From Geminicoccaceae bacterium (GTDB taxonomy: Bacteria; Pseudomonadota; Alphaproteobacteria; Geminicoccales; Geminicoccaceae), in contig JANQNY010000067.1 in NCBI GenBank assembly GCA_028279345.1, forward strand, positions 1 through 42,825: 42,825 nucleotides of DNA, in the 5' to 3' direction. Below, in pieces: positions 33,994 through 42,825 of the stretch. The stretch's first letter is position 1. The number at the start of each line of letters is the position of its first letter. Made by a program: the position numbers and the translations under genes. The notes under the pieces were generated by a model that had not been told where the DNA came from, made no database searches, and saw only the letters and a program-made list of their open reading frames with translations.

Positions 33994-34876
33994 GGCCTCC
34001 ACGGCCGCTGTCACTGCCACCGTACCGCAGCGCCGACGGCGAAAGGCGACGGTGTGGCACCGGCTTCTGCGGCACCGCCTGTTCGTCACCGGCATGTTTC
34101 TATTCACGCTCGTTGCCATCGGCGCGATCTTCGCCGACGTTCTGACGACGGCCGATCCCCAGAAGATGTCGGTGCGAACGCGGTTTGAACCGCCTTCGCT
34201 GAGCTACATATTCGGCACCGACAATTTCGGCCGAAGCCAATGGGCTCGGGTGCTGTATGGCGCGCAGCTCTCGCTGATGATCGGTCTAGGCGTCGTGGTG
34301 CTGAACGCCATCTTCGGCACCTTGGTTGGTGCGCTCGCAGGTTACTTCCGAAGTCTCGACAACATCTTGATGCGGATAGCCGACGCGTTCATGGCGTTTC
34401 CCGTCATCCTGCTGGCCATCGGCATCACGGCGGCGCTCGGACCGGGTTCGATCAATGCCGTCATCGCACTCGCGGCGGTCTACACGCCGCGGACCGCCCG
34501 CATCGTCCGTGCGTCGGTGCTGGTCGCCCGCGAAATGGAGTACGTCCAGGCGGCCAAGGCCTGCGGTGCCGGGGATTGGCGCATCCTGCGCCGGCACATT
34601 CTCCCCAACTGCATGGCGCCGCTGATCGTGCAGCTTACCTTCATCTTCGCCTATGCCGTGCTGTCGGAAGCGGTCTTGAGCTTCTTGGGCCTTGGCGCGC
34701 AGCCGCCGATTCCGACCTGGGGCAACATCATCTCCGAGGGCCGCCAGTATATCCGCGAGGCACCTTGGATCACGCTGATACCGGGTATCGTCCTCGCCGC
34801 CACCGTGCTCGGCCTCAACCTGCTGGGCGACGGCCTCAGGGACGTGCTCGATCCCCGCCTCAAGGTGCAGCAGTGA
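33983..34876 (+). CDS. ABC transporter permease, DppC-type
   Basis: A 297-residue partner permease: TLVAIGAIFADVLTTADPQK, GTDNFGRSQWARVLYGAQLS and the EAA loop with AAKACGAGDWRILRRHILPN followed by LSEAVLSFLGLGAQPPIPTW. It is read from an ATG inside the dppB-type gene. The first ~30 residues are Ala/Arg-rich cytoplasmic sequence. Its stop overlaps the ATPase GTG by 4 bp (GTGA). Confidence 0.9.
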   Translation: MATEASTAAVTATVPQRRRRKATVWHRLLRHRLFVTGMFLFTLVAIGAIFADVLTTADPQKMSVRTRFEPPSLSYIFGTDNFGRSQWARVLYGAQLSLMIGLGVVVLNAIFGTLVGALAGYFRSLDNILMRIADAFMAFPVILLAIGITAALGPGSINAVIALAAVYTPRTARIVRASVLVAREMEYVQAAKACGAGDWRILRRHILPNCMAPLIVQLTFIFAYAVLSEAVLSFLGLGAQPPIPTWGNIISEGRQYIREAPWITLIPGIVLAATVLGLNLLGDGLRDVLDPRLKVQQ

Positions 34877-35874
34877 GCGCGACGCTCCTCCAGGTCCGCG
34901 GCTTGACGACCAGCTTCCGGGCCGAAGCCGGGCGCTTCGAGGCGATCAAGGATGTTAGCTTCGACCTTGGCGAGGGTGACGTTTTGGGCATCGTCGGCGA
35001 AAGCGGCAGCGGCAAGAGCGTGACGGCGCTGTCGATACTGGGGCTCATCCCCGACCCGCCCGGCCGCATCACCGCGGGCCAGGTGCTGTTCGCGGGTGAC
35101 GATCTGCTGAAGGCATCGAGGCGGCGGATGCGCCAGGTGCGCGGCGGTGAGATCGCGATGATCTTTCAAGAGCCGATGAGCTCACTCAATCCCGTCTTCA
35201 CGGTGGGCGACCAGATCGTCGAGACGATCCGGCACCACGAGCGCATCGGTGTCCGGGCCGCTCGCGCGCGCGCCATCGACCTTCTCGATCGCGTCGGCAT
35301 CGCCATACCGGCGCAACGGCTCGACGAATACCCGCACCAGCTGTCGGGTGGGATGCGGCAGCGAGCGATGATCGCGATCGCGCTGTCGTGCAACCCGAGC
35401 ATTCTGCTCGCCGACGAGCCGACAACGGCGCTCGACGTCACGATTCAAGCGCAAATCCTGGACCTCTTGAAGGACCTGCGCGAGGACTTCCGGACGGCGG
35501 TGGTGCTCATCACCCACGACCTCGGCGTGGTTGCCCAGTACGTCGATCGCGTGCTCGTCATGTACGCGGGCCGCGTGGTCGAGGAGGCACCCGTCGAAGC
35601 GCTCTATGCGTCGCCGCAACACCCCTACACCGAGGGACTGCTGAAGAGCATGCCCTCGATCGATACCGACGCCGATCGCCTGCAGGCGATCCCGGGGACG
35701 GTGCCGAGCCCCTTCGAGCTGCCGCCCGGCTGCCGCTTTCGGCCGCGTTGTCCCTACGCCCGGGATGCGTGCGACGTGGCCGACCCGCCCCTGCTCGACG
35801 CCGGACCGGGGCACGCCGCCGCCTGCATCCGCCTCAACGACTACCAACCCGCGGCACGGGCCGGCGCGGCGTGA
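34873..35874 (+). CDS. ABC transporter ATPase, DppD-type
   Basis: A 333-residue ATPase. Walker A GESGSGKS is at residues 42-49, the signature is [15 protein letters not shown] and Walker B is [12 protein letters not shown], with the H-loop in [11 protein letters not shown]. The C-terminal oligopeptide-type tail carries [13 protein letters not shown] and the Cys-containing [14 protein letters not shown]. The start is GTG 34873, overlapping the permease stop; family alignment begins at ATLLQVRGL. Confidence 0.9.
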   Translation: MSATLLQVRGLTTSFRAEAGRFEAIKDVSFDLGEGDVLGIVGESGSGKSVTALSILGLIPDPPGRITAGQVLFAGDDLLKASRRRMRQVRGGEIAMIFQEPMSSLNPVFTVGDQIVETIRHHERIGVRAARARAIDLLDRVGIAIPAQRLDEYPHQLSGGMRQRAMIAIALSCNPSILLADEPTTALDVTIQAQILDLLKDLREDFRTAVVLITHDLGVVAQYVDRVLVMYAGRVVEEAPVEALYASPQHPYTEGLLKSMPSIDTDADRLQAIPGTVPSPFELPPGCRFRPRCPYARDACDVADPPLLDAGPGHAAACIRLNDYQPAARAGAA

Positions 35875-36860
35875 GCGTGGTGAGCGCGCCGCTGATCCGC
35901 GGGGTCGGTCTGACCAAGCACTTCCCCATCAAGGGCGGCGTCTTCGCGCGAGCCACCGGAGCGGTGCGTGCGGTTGACGGCGTCGACATCGACATCGCAC
36001 CTGGCGAGACGCTCGGTCTCGTCGGCGAATCGGGCTGTGGCAAGACAACGACCGGGCGGATGCTCGTCAAGCTGGTCGACCCGACCGACGGCATGATCGA
36101 GTTCGACGGCCGCCGCATCGAGGCCCTGAGCCCAGCGCAGATGCGTCCGATCCGTCGGGAGATGCAGATCATCTTCCAGGACCCGTACGGTTCGTTGAAC
36201 CCGCGTATGAGCGTCGAAGACATCATTGCGGAACCGATGCAGATCCTGAACATCGGCCACGCGCAATCAAGGCGCGAGCAAGTGCGCGAACTGCTCGCAG
36301 TCGTCGGGCTCGCGCCCTACCACGCCGAGCGCTTTCCGCACGAGTTTTCCGGCGGCCAGCGCCAACGCATTGGCATCGCGCGGGCGCTCGCCGTGCGGCC
36401 GAAGCTCGTCGTCTGCGATGAGCCGGTCTCCGCGCTCGATGTCTCTATCCAGGCCCAGGTCATCAATCTCCTTGAAGACCTGCAGACGGAGTTCGGGCTC
36501 ACCTACCTCTTCATCAGCCACGATCTTGGCGTCGTGCGCCATATCAGCGAGCGCGTCATGGTCATGTACCTCGGCAAGGTGGTCGAGGTGGCGCCCAAGC
36601 ACGAGCTCTACCGAAACCCCCAACACCCCTACACGCAGGCCCTGCTGTCGGCGATCCCGGTGCCGGACCCCACCCGACGGATCAAGCGCCAGGCGATCAC
36701 GGGCGATATCCCGAGCCCCGCGAACCCGCCGTCGGGGTGCGGGTTCCACACCCGGTGCCCCCACGTCATGGCGGTCTGCCGTGAGCGCGAGCCACCACTC
36801 GTCGAGGGCGCTACGGGCCACCGCGTCGCCTGCCACCTGGTGACCGGATCGGGGGGCTGA
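35871..36860 (+). CDS. ABC transporter ATPase, DppF-type
   Basis: A 329-residue ATPase pairing with the DppD-type protein: Walker A GESGCGKT (residues 52-59), signature [15 protein letters not shown], Walker [14 protein letters not shown]-loop [10 protein letters not shown], and tail [15 protein letters not shown]. The start GTG 35871 overlaps the previous stop by 4 bp; a second GTG at 35880 is an alternative. It completes a full five-gene importer. Confidence 0.9.
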   Translation: MSVVSAPLIRGVGLTKHFPIKGGVFARATGAVRAVDGVDIDIAPGETLGLVGESGCGKTTTGRMLVKLVDPTDGMIEFDGRRIEALSPAQMRPIRREMQIIFQDPYGSLNPRMSVEDIIAEPMQILNIGHAQSRREQVRELLAVVGLAPYHAERFPHEFSGGQRQRIGIARALAVRPKLVVCDEPVSALDVSIQAQVINLLEDLQTEFGLTYLFISHDLGVVRHISERVMVMYLGKVVEVAPKHELYRNPQHPYTQALLSAIPVPDPTRRIKRQAITGDIPSPANPPSGCGFHTRCPHVMAVCREREPPLVEGATGHRVACHLVTGSGG

Positions 36861-36863
36861 GCG

Positions 36864-38009
36864 ATGCCTGTTGAGCCGCTCCCTTCCCAACGCCACCGCT
36901 TCGACATCCCGGATGGCATGGCCTACCTGAACTGCGCCTATCTCTCGCCGCTGATGGACACGGTTCTCGAAGCGGGCCGCGACGGCCTCATCCGCAAGCA
37001 GCATCCCTGGACCATTCTGCGCGGCGACTTCCATGACCCGGTCGAGGCGGCACGGCAGCGCTTTGCTGCGCTGATCGGTGCGGCGGCGGACGACGTCGCC
37101 GTCGTAGCATCCACGAGCTACGGCGTTGCCACCGCGGCGCGGAACCTTGCGTTCGAGCCGGGCCAGAACGTCGTGCTGCTCGCCGACGAACATGCCTCCA
37201 ACACCTACGCATGGGTCTTGAAGGCGCGGGCCGAGGCCGCGGAGCTGCGCGTCGTCGCGCGTCCTGCCGACGGCGATTGGACCAGCGTCGTTCTCGAGCA
37301 GATCGACGCCCGCACCGCCCTGGCCGCACTGCCGACGGTGCATTGGACCGATGGCGCCAGGCTCGACCTCGTGGCCATCGGCGAGCGCTGTCGCGCGATG
37401 GATGCCGCGCTGGTGGTGGACGGTACGCAGTCGATCGGCGCTGTGCCATTCGACGTGCGGGCCGTGCAGCCGGTTTGGCTGTGCTGCTCCGCCTACAAAT
37501 GGCTGATGTGCCCTTACAGCTTGGCTTTTCTCTACGCGGCGCCGGCAGCCCAGGCCGGCACGCCTTTGGAGCAGCACGAATTCGTGCGGGCCGGGACGCG
37601 TGATCGCGAGGGCGACACCGGCTGGCATTTCGAGTTCCAGCCCGGCGCGCGCCGCTACGACATGGGCGAGCGGAGCAACTTCGTGAGCCTGCCGATGGCC
37701 ATCGCTGCGCTCGACCAGCTGCTGGCGTGGACGCCGGCCGCAGTCGCAGCGACGACGGCACCACTGGTGGAGCGGATCGCAGACCTCGGCGCCGAGCGAG
37801 GGTTGGGTGCGCCGTCGGGCAGCCATCGTTCGCCCCACCTCATCGGTCTCGCCATCGACGGTACGCTCCCCGACGACGTCTGTCGGCGGCTCTCGGCAGC
37901 GGGTGTTGAGGTCAGCCGCCGCGGCTCGCGGCTCCGCATCAGCCCACACGTCTACAACCACATGGCCGACGTCGATCGCCTGTTCGCCGCGATCGACGCG
38001 CAGATCTGA
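36864..38009 (+). CDS. Class V aminotransferase / cysteine desulfurase-fold enzyme
   Basis: A 381-residue PLP protein. The PLP Lys is K212 (CCSAYKWLMCP) and the cofactor-binding Asp is D186 (LVVDGTQSIGAVPFDVRA). The desulfurase Cys loop is not apparent, and the layout is nearer to isopenicillin-N-epimerase-like members (NCAYLSPLMDTVLEAGR, RYDMGERSNFVSLPMAIAAL). Possible reactions are racemisation, deamination or lyase cleavage of an amino acid. It lies 3 bp after the ATPase gene, so it is co-expressed with the importer. Confidence 0.85.
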   Translation: MPVEPLPSQRHRFDIPDGMAYLNCAYLSPLMDTVLEAGRDGLIRKQHPWTILRGDFHDPVEAARQRFAALIGAAADDVAVVASTSYGVATAARNLAFEPGQNVVLLADEHASNTYAWVLKARAEAAELRVVARPADGDWTSVVLEQIDARTALAALPTVHWTDGARLDLVAIGERCRAMDAALVVDGTQSIGAVPFDVRAVQPVWLCCSAYKWLMCPYSLAFLYAAPAAQAGTPLEQHEFVRAGTRDREGDTGWHFEFQPGARRYDMGERSNFVSLPMAIAALDQLLAWTPAAVAATTAPLVERIADLGAERGLGAPSGSHRSPHLIGLAIDGTLPDDVCRRLSAAGVEVSRRGSRLRISPHVYNHMADVDRLFAAIDAQI

Positions 38010-38029
38010 AACGTCCGAGGCAAGCGACC

Positions 38030-39073
38030 ATGACGGAGCTACAAAGCCGGATCACCTGTCCCGTCGATTTCGGAAAGGTCGGAAAGCAGGTCTGTCACCT
38101 GCGACTGCCGTACTCGTCGAACGTGTCCGCCTATGGCTGGATCGGCATTCCCATCGCCGTCCTCAAGAACGGTACGGGGCCCACGGTCTACCTCAACGCC
38201 GGCAATCACGGTGACGAATACGAAGGCCAGTTCACGCTCGTCCGGCTCATCAGGGAACTCGACCCGACCGAAATCCAGGGGACCCTCATCATCATCCCGG
38301 CCCTGAATCTACCGGCGGCGATGAATCACAGCCGCTGCTCGCCGATCGACGGCGCGAACCTGAACCGCAGCTTTCCGGGGGAGCCCGACGCGCCCGACCA
38401 CCGCCCCACGGCCGCGATCGCGTACTGGGTCGCCAACGTCGTCGCTCCGTTGTGCGATGCGTTCCTCGACCTGCATTCGGGCGGCAAGACGCTCGACTAT
38501 GTGCCGAGCGCGCTCATTCGGCGGACCTCCGAGAACGACGCGCATTTCCAGCGGAAGCTGGCGGCGCTCAGGGCGTTCGGCGCGCCGATCGGCTACATCG
38601 TCGACGGCGGCAGCCCGTCGGCTGGCGGTGGCAGCCGTCCGCCCACCCTAAATGCGTTGATCGACGGCAAAGGCGCCGTCAGCATGGGCACCGAACTCGG
38701 TGGTGCCGGGACCGTGACGCTCGAGACGCTCGAGGTGGCCCGGCGCGGCGTGCACAACTTCCTTGCCCATGTGGGACTGATCGAGCGCAGCCCATATGCC
38801 GACGCGACGCCCGAGCCGCGGCTCGTGACGATCGCCGGCCCCGACTACTACGTCCATGCGCCCTGCCGTGGCGCCTTCGAGCCCGCCTTCGATCTCGGCG
38901 AGGAGGTCGAGGCGGGCCAGCTCTGCGGCTACATCCACCAGATAGACGATCCGACGGTGCCAGCGGTCGCGGTGCATTTCGAGCGATCGGGCGTCGCCTT
39001 CTGCAAGCGCCCGATCGTCGGCGTCGAGCGCGGCGACTGCCTGGCCCATCTCGGCACCGACTGGGAAGGGTGA
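38030..39073 (+). CDS. AstE/AspA-type deacylase (DoeB-like)
   Basis: A 347-residue Zn carboxypeptidase-fold enzyme. Zn ligands are H60 and E63 (NAGNHGDEYEG) and H149 (LDLHSGGKTLDY); NLNRSFPGEP is the substrate-binding Asn-Arg motif. The C-terminal half is a beta-rich domain as in succinylglutamate desuccinylase relatives. By eye it is nearest the DoeB-like group (deacetylation of N-acetyl-diaminobutyrate in ectoine breakdown), but no ectoine hydrolase (doeA) is present, so a general N-acyl-amino-acid deacylase is the safer name. It lies 20 bp after the aminotransferase gene. Confidence 0.85.
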   Translation: MTELQSRITCPVDFGKVGKQVCHLRLPYSSNVSAYGWIGIPIAVLKNGTGPTVYLNAGNHGDEYEGQFTLVRLIRELDPTEIQGTLIIIPALNLPAAMNHSRCSPIDGANLNRSFPGEPDAPDHRPTAAIAYWVANVVAPLCDAFLDLHSGGKTLDYVPSALIRRTSENDAHFQRKLAALRAFGAPIGYIVDGGSPSAGGGSRPPTLNALIDGKGAVSMGTELGGAGTVTLETLEVARRGVHNFLAHVGLIERSPYADATPEPRLVTIAGPDYYVHAPCRGAFEPAFDLGEEVEAGQLCGYIHQIDDPTVPAVAVHFERSGVAFCKRPIVGVERGDCLAHLGTDWEG

Positions 39074-40293
39074 CGGCCCAGCGCCTGCCGCTGCTCGTCT
39101 ACGGGATCGCTGTCGCCCAGTTGGTCTCGTGGGCGACCCTCTATTACGCCTTCGCGGTCCTGGTCGTCCCGATGGAATCGGAGCTCGGCTGGCCACGCAC
39201 GACACTCACCGCCGGCGCGACGCTCGGCCTCCTCACGGCAGGTTTGTTGGCACCTCTGGTCGGCCGCGTCCTTGACCGCCAGGGCGGGTTCTGGCCGATG
39301 ACGGTCGGCAGCGCCCTTGGTGCGCTCGCGCTGCTCATCTGGTCGACGGCGGAGACTGTCGCCGTCTTCTGGCTGGCTTGGGTTCTTGTCGGCATCGCCA
39401 TGGCCTGCACGTTCTATGAGGCGGGCTTCGCTGTGGTGACGGCGGCAAGTGGCAACCAATATCGGCGCGCCATCACGACGGTAACCCTCATCGCGGGCTT
39501 CGCCGGCACGGTGGCTCTGCCGCTGACGCAAGCGCTCGTGACCGATCTCGGCTGGCGTCATGCTCTGATGGTGCTCGCCGTCGTGACGCTGGTCGTTCCA
39601 GGAGGCCTGCACGCTGCGCTGCTTCGTAACGCCTCCGCGCCCCTGCGCCAGTCACCGCCCGACACCGCGCGACTGGCAGTCCGGCGAGCGCGCCGGAGCC
39701 CCGCCTATTGGGGGCTGCTGATCGGGGTTGTGGCCAACGCCGTTAGTCTCTCGGGCGTCATGTTCCATGTGATCGCCATGCTGGGCGAACGCGGCTTCAC
39801 CGCGTCTGAGGTCGTCGCCGCTTGGGCGCTGGTGGGCCCGGCTCAAGTGGCCGCGCGTGGCGCGTCGATGGCGTTCGGCACTCGCCTCGGTACGCTCGCT
39901 GCCGGGGTCGTCGGTTTCGGGCTGACGAGTTGCTCGCTCGTGCTGCTGCTCGCCACGTCGCCAGGTATCGTCCCGCTCGTCTTGGCGCCACTGACCTTCG
40001 GCGCCGGTAACGGGCTCCTCACCATCGTACGAGCGGCGACGGTGCCGGACCTCCTGGGACGCGAGGGCTACGCTAGCATCGCCGGCACCATTGCGCTGCC
40101 ATCAATGGTGGCCATAGCGCTCGGGCCGACGATCGTCTCCCTCATCTGGGCATCCAGTGGCTATGGGCTCGCCCTGGGCTTGCTCCTGGCGCTTGAGCTC
40201 GCGGGGGCTGCCGCATTCGTCACCGGCGTTGTCTGGCACCGCCGACGCACAGCCCGCCTCAGCGCGGCTTCGCTGCCGCCGCCCGACGCTTGA
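39070..40293 (+). CDS. MFS transporter
   Basis: A 407-residue membrane protein with about 12 helices, among them LVSWATLYYAFAVLVVP, TLGLLTAGLLAPLVGRVLDR (the loop 2-3 G-x-x-x-D-R motif), GLLIGVVANAVSLSGVMFHV and SIAGTIALPSMVAIALGPTI. It is of the OxlT/NreB-like 12-helix type. The start GTG 39070 overlaps the deacylase stop (GTGA). Likely exports or imports a product of the pathway. Its last 35 bp overlap the opposite-strand creatininase gene. Confidence 0.85.
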   Translation: MTAQRLPLLVYGIAVAQLVSWATLYYAFAVLVVPMESELGWPRTTLTAGATLGLLTAGLLAPLVGRVLDRQGGFWPMTVGSALGALALLIWSTAETVAVFWLAWVLVGIAMACTFYEAGFAVVTAASGNQYRRAITTVTLIAGFAGTVALPLTQALVTDLGWRHALMVLAVVTLVVPGGLHAALLRNASAPLRQSPPDTARLAVRRARRSPAYWGLLIGVVANAVSLSGVMFHVIAMLGERGFTASEVVAAWALVGPAQVAARGASMAFGTRLGTLAAGVVGFGLTSCSLVLLLATSPGIVPLVLAPLTFGAGNGLLTIVRAATVPDLLGREGYASIAGTIALPSMVAIALGPTIVSLIWASSGYGLALGLLLALELAGAAAFVTGVVWHRRRTARLSAASLPPPDA

Positions 40294-41128
40294 GGTCCTC
40301 AACGTCGGCATCGTGGTAGTCGGGAGGCGACAGGATCTCTCTGGCCCGCATCTCGTCTACGATCTGGGCCACTTCGCTCGCAGCAGCCTCGAGGGCCACC
40401 TCGCCGTTCTCAGCGGTGGCCTTCGTCGGATCGCCGCGGACGCCCGTATAGGAGCCGGTGGCGAAGTACTCCATGGCCACGAGCGGCACGGTAGAGTCCG
40501 CATCGGGCTTCTTGCCCGTCAGATCGGCCCAGAAATGGGGACTCCGGCGGAACGAATAGTCGGGCACCGCTTGGCTCATATCGACGAGGTCGGGGTCGAC
40601 GGCCAGATAGGCCGCGGTTTCGAGTTCGCAGGCGTGGCTGGTGTGGTCGCTGGCCTGCAGGGGCCCGAAGGCTTCGGCGACAGCACCGAGCGCGAACCAG
40701 GATTGGCCGGCGATCAGAGCTTCCGGGTGCTTCACCTGGGCGAGGCGGACGATCATCTCGAGGATCGGCCGATTGGAGCCGTGGCCGTTGATGATCAGGA
40801 CACGCTTGAACCCGTGCCGGACCAGCGAAGACACCACGCAGACCCCGTAGCGGATCAGCACGTCCCAGTCGACGTCGATTGTCCCTGGCCAGGCCATGTG
40901 GTGCGGCTCGAAGCCAAAGGCCATCGGTGTCATCAACAGCGCGTGCTCGCTGCGCTCCACGGCGCGGCGGCACACCTCGGACGCGAGCCGCAGATCGACA
41001 TCGACGGGTAGATGGGGCCCGTGCTGCTCGATCGAGGCGAACGGGATGACGACCACCTTGTCGGCCTGCGCCGCCTCGCGGATCTGCGGCCAGGTCAGCC
41101 GCTCGTAACAGATCTGTCGCTCGGCCAT
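40259..41128 (-). CDS. Creatininase-family amidohydrolase
   Basis: A 289-residue enzyme of the creatinine amidohydrolase family, which hydrolyses cyclic or linear amides with two metals. Conserved ligands are E34, H36 and D45 (SIEQHGPHLPVDVD), the His in IINGHGSNRP and the Glu in SHACELETAAY. Relatives include creatininase, MftE peptidase and formamide hydrolases, so the substrate is open. GGGAGACAC precedes ATG 41128. It is convergent with the MFS gene and downstream of the truncated enolase-superfamily gene on the same strand. Confidence 0.88.
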   Translation of the reverse strand: MAERQICYERLTWPQIREAAQADKVVVIPFASIEQHGPHLPVDVDLRLASEVCRRAVERSEHALLMTPMAFGFEPHHMAWPGTIDVDWDVLIRYGVCVVSSLVRHGFKRVLIINGHGSNRPILEMIVRLAQVKHPEALIAGQSWFALGAVAEAFGPLQASDHTSHACELETAAYLAVDPDLVDMSQAVPDYSFRRSPHFWADLTGKKPDADSTVPLVAMEYFATGSYTGVRGDPTKATAENGEVALEAAASEVAQIVDEMRAREILSPPDYHDADVEDLKRRAAAAKPR

Positions 41129-41204
41129 ATGCGTGTCTCCCAGACCGGTTTTCGATGTCGTCGCGAACGAGGTAGCGGTCGATGATCGTCGTGTCGGGCT
41201 CGAC

Positions 41205-41718
41205 GCCCAAACGGCTCCCAGCCGAACTTCACGGCCGCGTAGCCGGCATCAAGCGCCATCTTCGCGCGTTCGGCGCTCGCCTCGGCCGTGAACTGGAACA
41301 TGTTGCTGGAGTACAGCGGGATCCGGTCACGGTGGGCGCCGCCGAGCAGACGGTAGACGGGCACGCCCAGTGCCTTGCCGGCGATGGCCCAAAGCGCGAG
41401 GTCGCAACCCGCCATCGCATGGATGACGACGCCTTCGCGGCCGCCGTAGAGCGTGCCCTCGTACATCCGCCGGAATAGGGCCGCGACGTCGAGTGGATCT
41501 TGGCCCACAAGAAGCTCCTTGAGCCCGCAGACCTGGGTGTGGGAGTAGCGCGCTTCGATCACCGCCTTGGCGATCATCGGGGAGCTGTCAACCTCTCCCC
41601 AGCCGACGATACCGGCGTCCGTCGAGATCTTGACGATCAGCGCGTCCTGGGAGCTGTTGGTCCGCTGCTCGACGTTGGGCAGGCGCAGGTACAAGGCCTC
41701 GACGTCGATGATTTGCAT
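41205..41718 (-). pseudogene. Enolase-superfamily N-terminal fragment
   Basis: The first 171 residues (MQIIDVEALYLRLPNVEQRT, then ALIVKISTDAGIVGWGEV and the cap DLALWAIAGKALGVPVYRLL) match the dehydratase at 30153-31292 up to the Lys motif VKFGWEPF (K164). After 41205 the sequence diverges and the frame runs to 41095 without the metal ligands D, E, E and H. ATG 41718 follows GGGAGGGG. As a whole gene it would be about 380 residues, so the C-terminal half has been lost, probably when the creatininase gene was joined at this site. Confidence 0.75.
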
Positions 41719-41968
41719 GGTGCCCCTCCCAGGTACCTCGCCCTTCGTACCGCCTACACCTGCGTCGCGCCAGCACGACGCCTGGCGTGCCAACGTCGCT
41801 TGAAGGCGCGACGGGCTGCCACAAGGACGAGAAGAGGCGCATGCATGTTGGCGACCAGGAGCCTCGTCAGGGCGGGCCGCGGCGGGGAAAGCTGGCGCTG
41901 CCGATACTGCGCCCAAAGGGAGTTCGCACCGTGTTGTCGTCCCCCCTCAACCTACGACGGTGCCGATC

Positions 41969-41988
41969 GTCCCGTTCAAGAACGGGAC
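41969..41988. repeat. 9-bp inverted repeat upstream of the enolase fragment
   Basis: GTCCCGTTC-AA-GAACGGGAC is a perfect 9-bp inverted repeat with a 2-base centre, about 250 bp upstream of the fragment's start. The short spacing and lack of a T-run favour a regulator site, rather than a terminator; no cognate regulator is next to it. Confidence 0.5.
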
Positions 41989-42226
41989 AAACGAGGTTGG
42001 GAGAGAACGCCGCGGCGCGTGCCCGGGGTGGATACGCAGCAGTTCAACGTCGAAGATCGCCTCGAGCCGGTTCGCGCCTGACGTCCTCCCCGCGGTCGAG
42101 CCAAGCCTTACTGAACTCGAGCGCGGCAAAGGCAGCACGCTGAGGCGCGGTGCAGCACGACTGAACCGACGCCCGTGCCGGCGGCCTTGGGGTCTGTAAG
42201 TGGTGCATCACTGCGAAATGCGGGCA

Positions 42227-42245
42227 GGTCCGCTTAAGGCGGACC
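42227..42245. repeat. Small inverted repeat
   Basis: GGTCCGC-TTAAG-GCGGACC is a perfect 7-bp stem with a 5-base loop. There is no T-run after it. Function unknown; no gene is adjacent. Confidence 0.4.
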
Positions 42246-42825
42246 GCGCCTCTCTTGCGTGGAGCCGCCGGATCGCCTCACGGCGCAAAGCGAGGTGGAA
42301 GCAACCCGCACCTGGGTCCGCTCCGTATCCGACAGCCGAACCGCGGTGGAGCAGGTTCGCTTTCCGTCCGTCGCGAAAGAATGCTGATCGCAGGCGCATG
42401 ACCGCCTAGGGCCCTACCTCGCCATTAGCCATCGCGCCCGCTCTGTCGGCTGTCGGGAGACCAACGGTCGGTCCGGCTCTTGAGCGCTTGTTCGGTTCAG
42501 GGCCGGTTTGGCCCATGCGGCTAGACTAGGCCTTCGCACGCTCGCAGCGCTAAACCGGCGGCGACGTTGGCCGGCGTCGGCGGCCGGTCCGCTCCCGACA
42601 GCAGACACTGCTGGAGCAGTAACGAAGGGGGGCACCCATAGGCGCCTTGACCTCGTAGCCGACGCGGCGCGGCCGACCGCAGCCTACGCCTCAGAATTGA
42701 AGAGCAAGTATCGTTGGTATCGCCATCCCGCAACCAACGCCTCGCACTGATCTGGATTGAACACCGACAAGTCGTCGGAAACCGGAACTTTGCCCCGATT
42801 AGCAGCGATCGGGCACCTCAAATAA

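Larger units (their letters stand above)
41719..42825. other. Right-hand end with no supportable gene
   Basis: Short open frames on both strands lack homology, ribosome binding sites or domains. It contains the inverted repeats at 41969-41988 and 42227-42245. No insertion-sequence end was recognised. Confidence 0.45.

Noticed and set aside
38030..39073. Ectoine degradation operon on the strength of the DoeB-like gene
   Set aside because: No ectoine hydrolase (doeA), doeC/doeD pair, ectoine-specific regulator or ectoine TRAP genes accompany it.

Overview
The window is high-GC DNA that looks like an accessory, catabolic part of an alphaproteobacterial chromosome (or large replicon). The assignment rests on the gene families: TRAP and Dpp-type transporters, a LacI/AraC/LysR regulator mix, a BKACE enzyme, YtcJ-like amidohydrolases, an RTX protein and IS3/IS5/IS6/IS1182 remnants. 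No rRNA, tRNA or CRISPR array was seen. No species can be named from the sequence alone.

Layout. (1) 1-7.6 kb is an insertion-sequence scrapyard: an internally deleted IS3 element, an intact RTX calcium-binding protein, a frameshifted IS6 element that truncates an exonuclease III gene, a LysR-globin gene pair, an RTX-like remnant abutting an IS5 transposase tail, and a broken IS1182 transposase. (2) 7.6-10.3 kb holds a secreted DUF1254/DUF1214 protein and a decayed ParE-like toxin gene. (3) 10.3-18.1 kb is a coherent catabolic unit: a LacI repressor divergent from a TRAP transporter (dctPQM), an intradiol ring-cleavage dioxygenase, an SDR, a beta-keto acid cleavage enzyme (BKACE) and an MDR oxidoreductase. 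A perfect 18-bp LacI-type palindrome lies just after a promoter with a perfect TTGACA -35. (4) 18.2-27.3 kb is a minus-strand array: YcaC-like hydrolase, SDR, a broken amidohydrolase, a Tat-exported amidohydrolase, a cytoplasmic amidohydrolase, a Dps tail fragment, an MFS exporter and a membrane-fusion adaptor, with a divergent AraC regulator. (5) 28.2-41.7 kb holds a branched-chain-type aminotransferase, a D-2-hydroxyacid dehydrogenase and an enolase-superfamily dehydratase. Then comes a Dpp-type ABC operon with a strong sigma-54 promoter candidate, continuing into a class V aminotransferase, an AstE/AspA-type deacylase and an MFS protein. A convergent creatininase-family gene and a truncated second enolase-superfamily gene follow. 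(6) 41.7-42.8 kb has no supportable gene.

How it fits together. Region 3 reads as uptake, ring cleavage, reduction and then CoA-transfer cleavage of a beta-keto acid. If the ring-cleavage product is maleylacetate or 3-oxoadipate, BKACE could finish the route directly to acetoacetate and succinyl-CoA, which would bypass the usual PcaIJ/PcaF steps. Region 5 reads as uptake and stepwise hydrolysis or deamination of an amide- or acyl-bearing amino compound. Both are inferences from gene content; the substrates are unknown.
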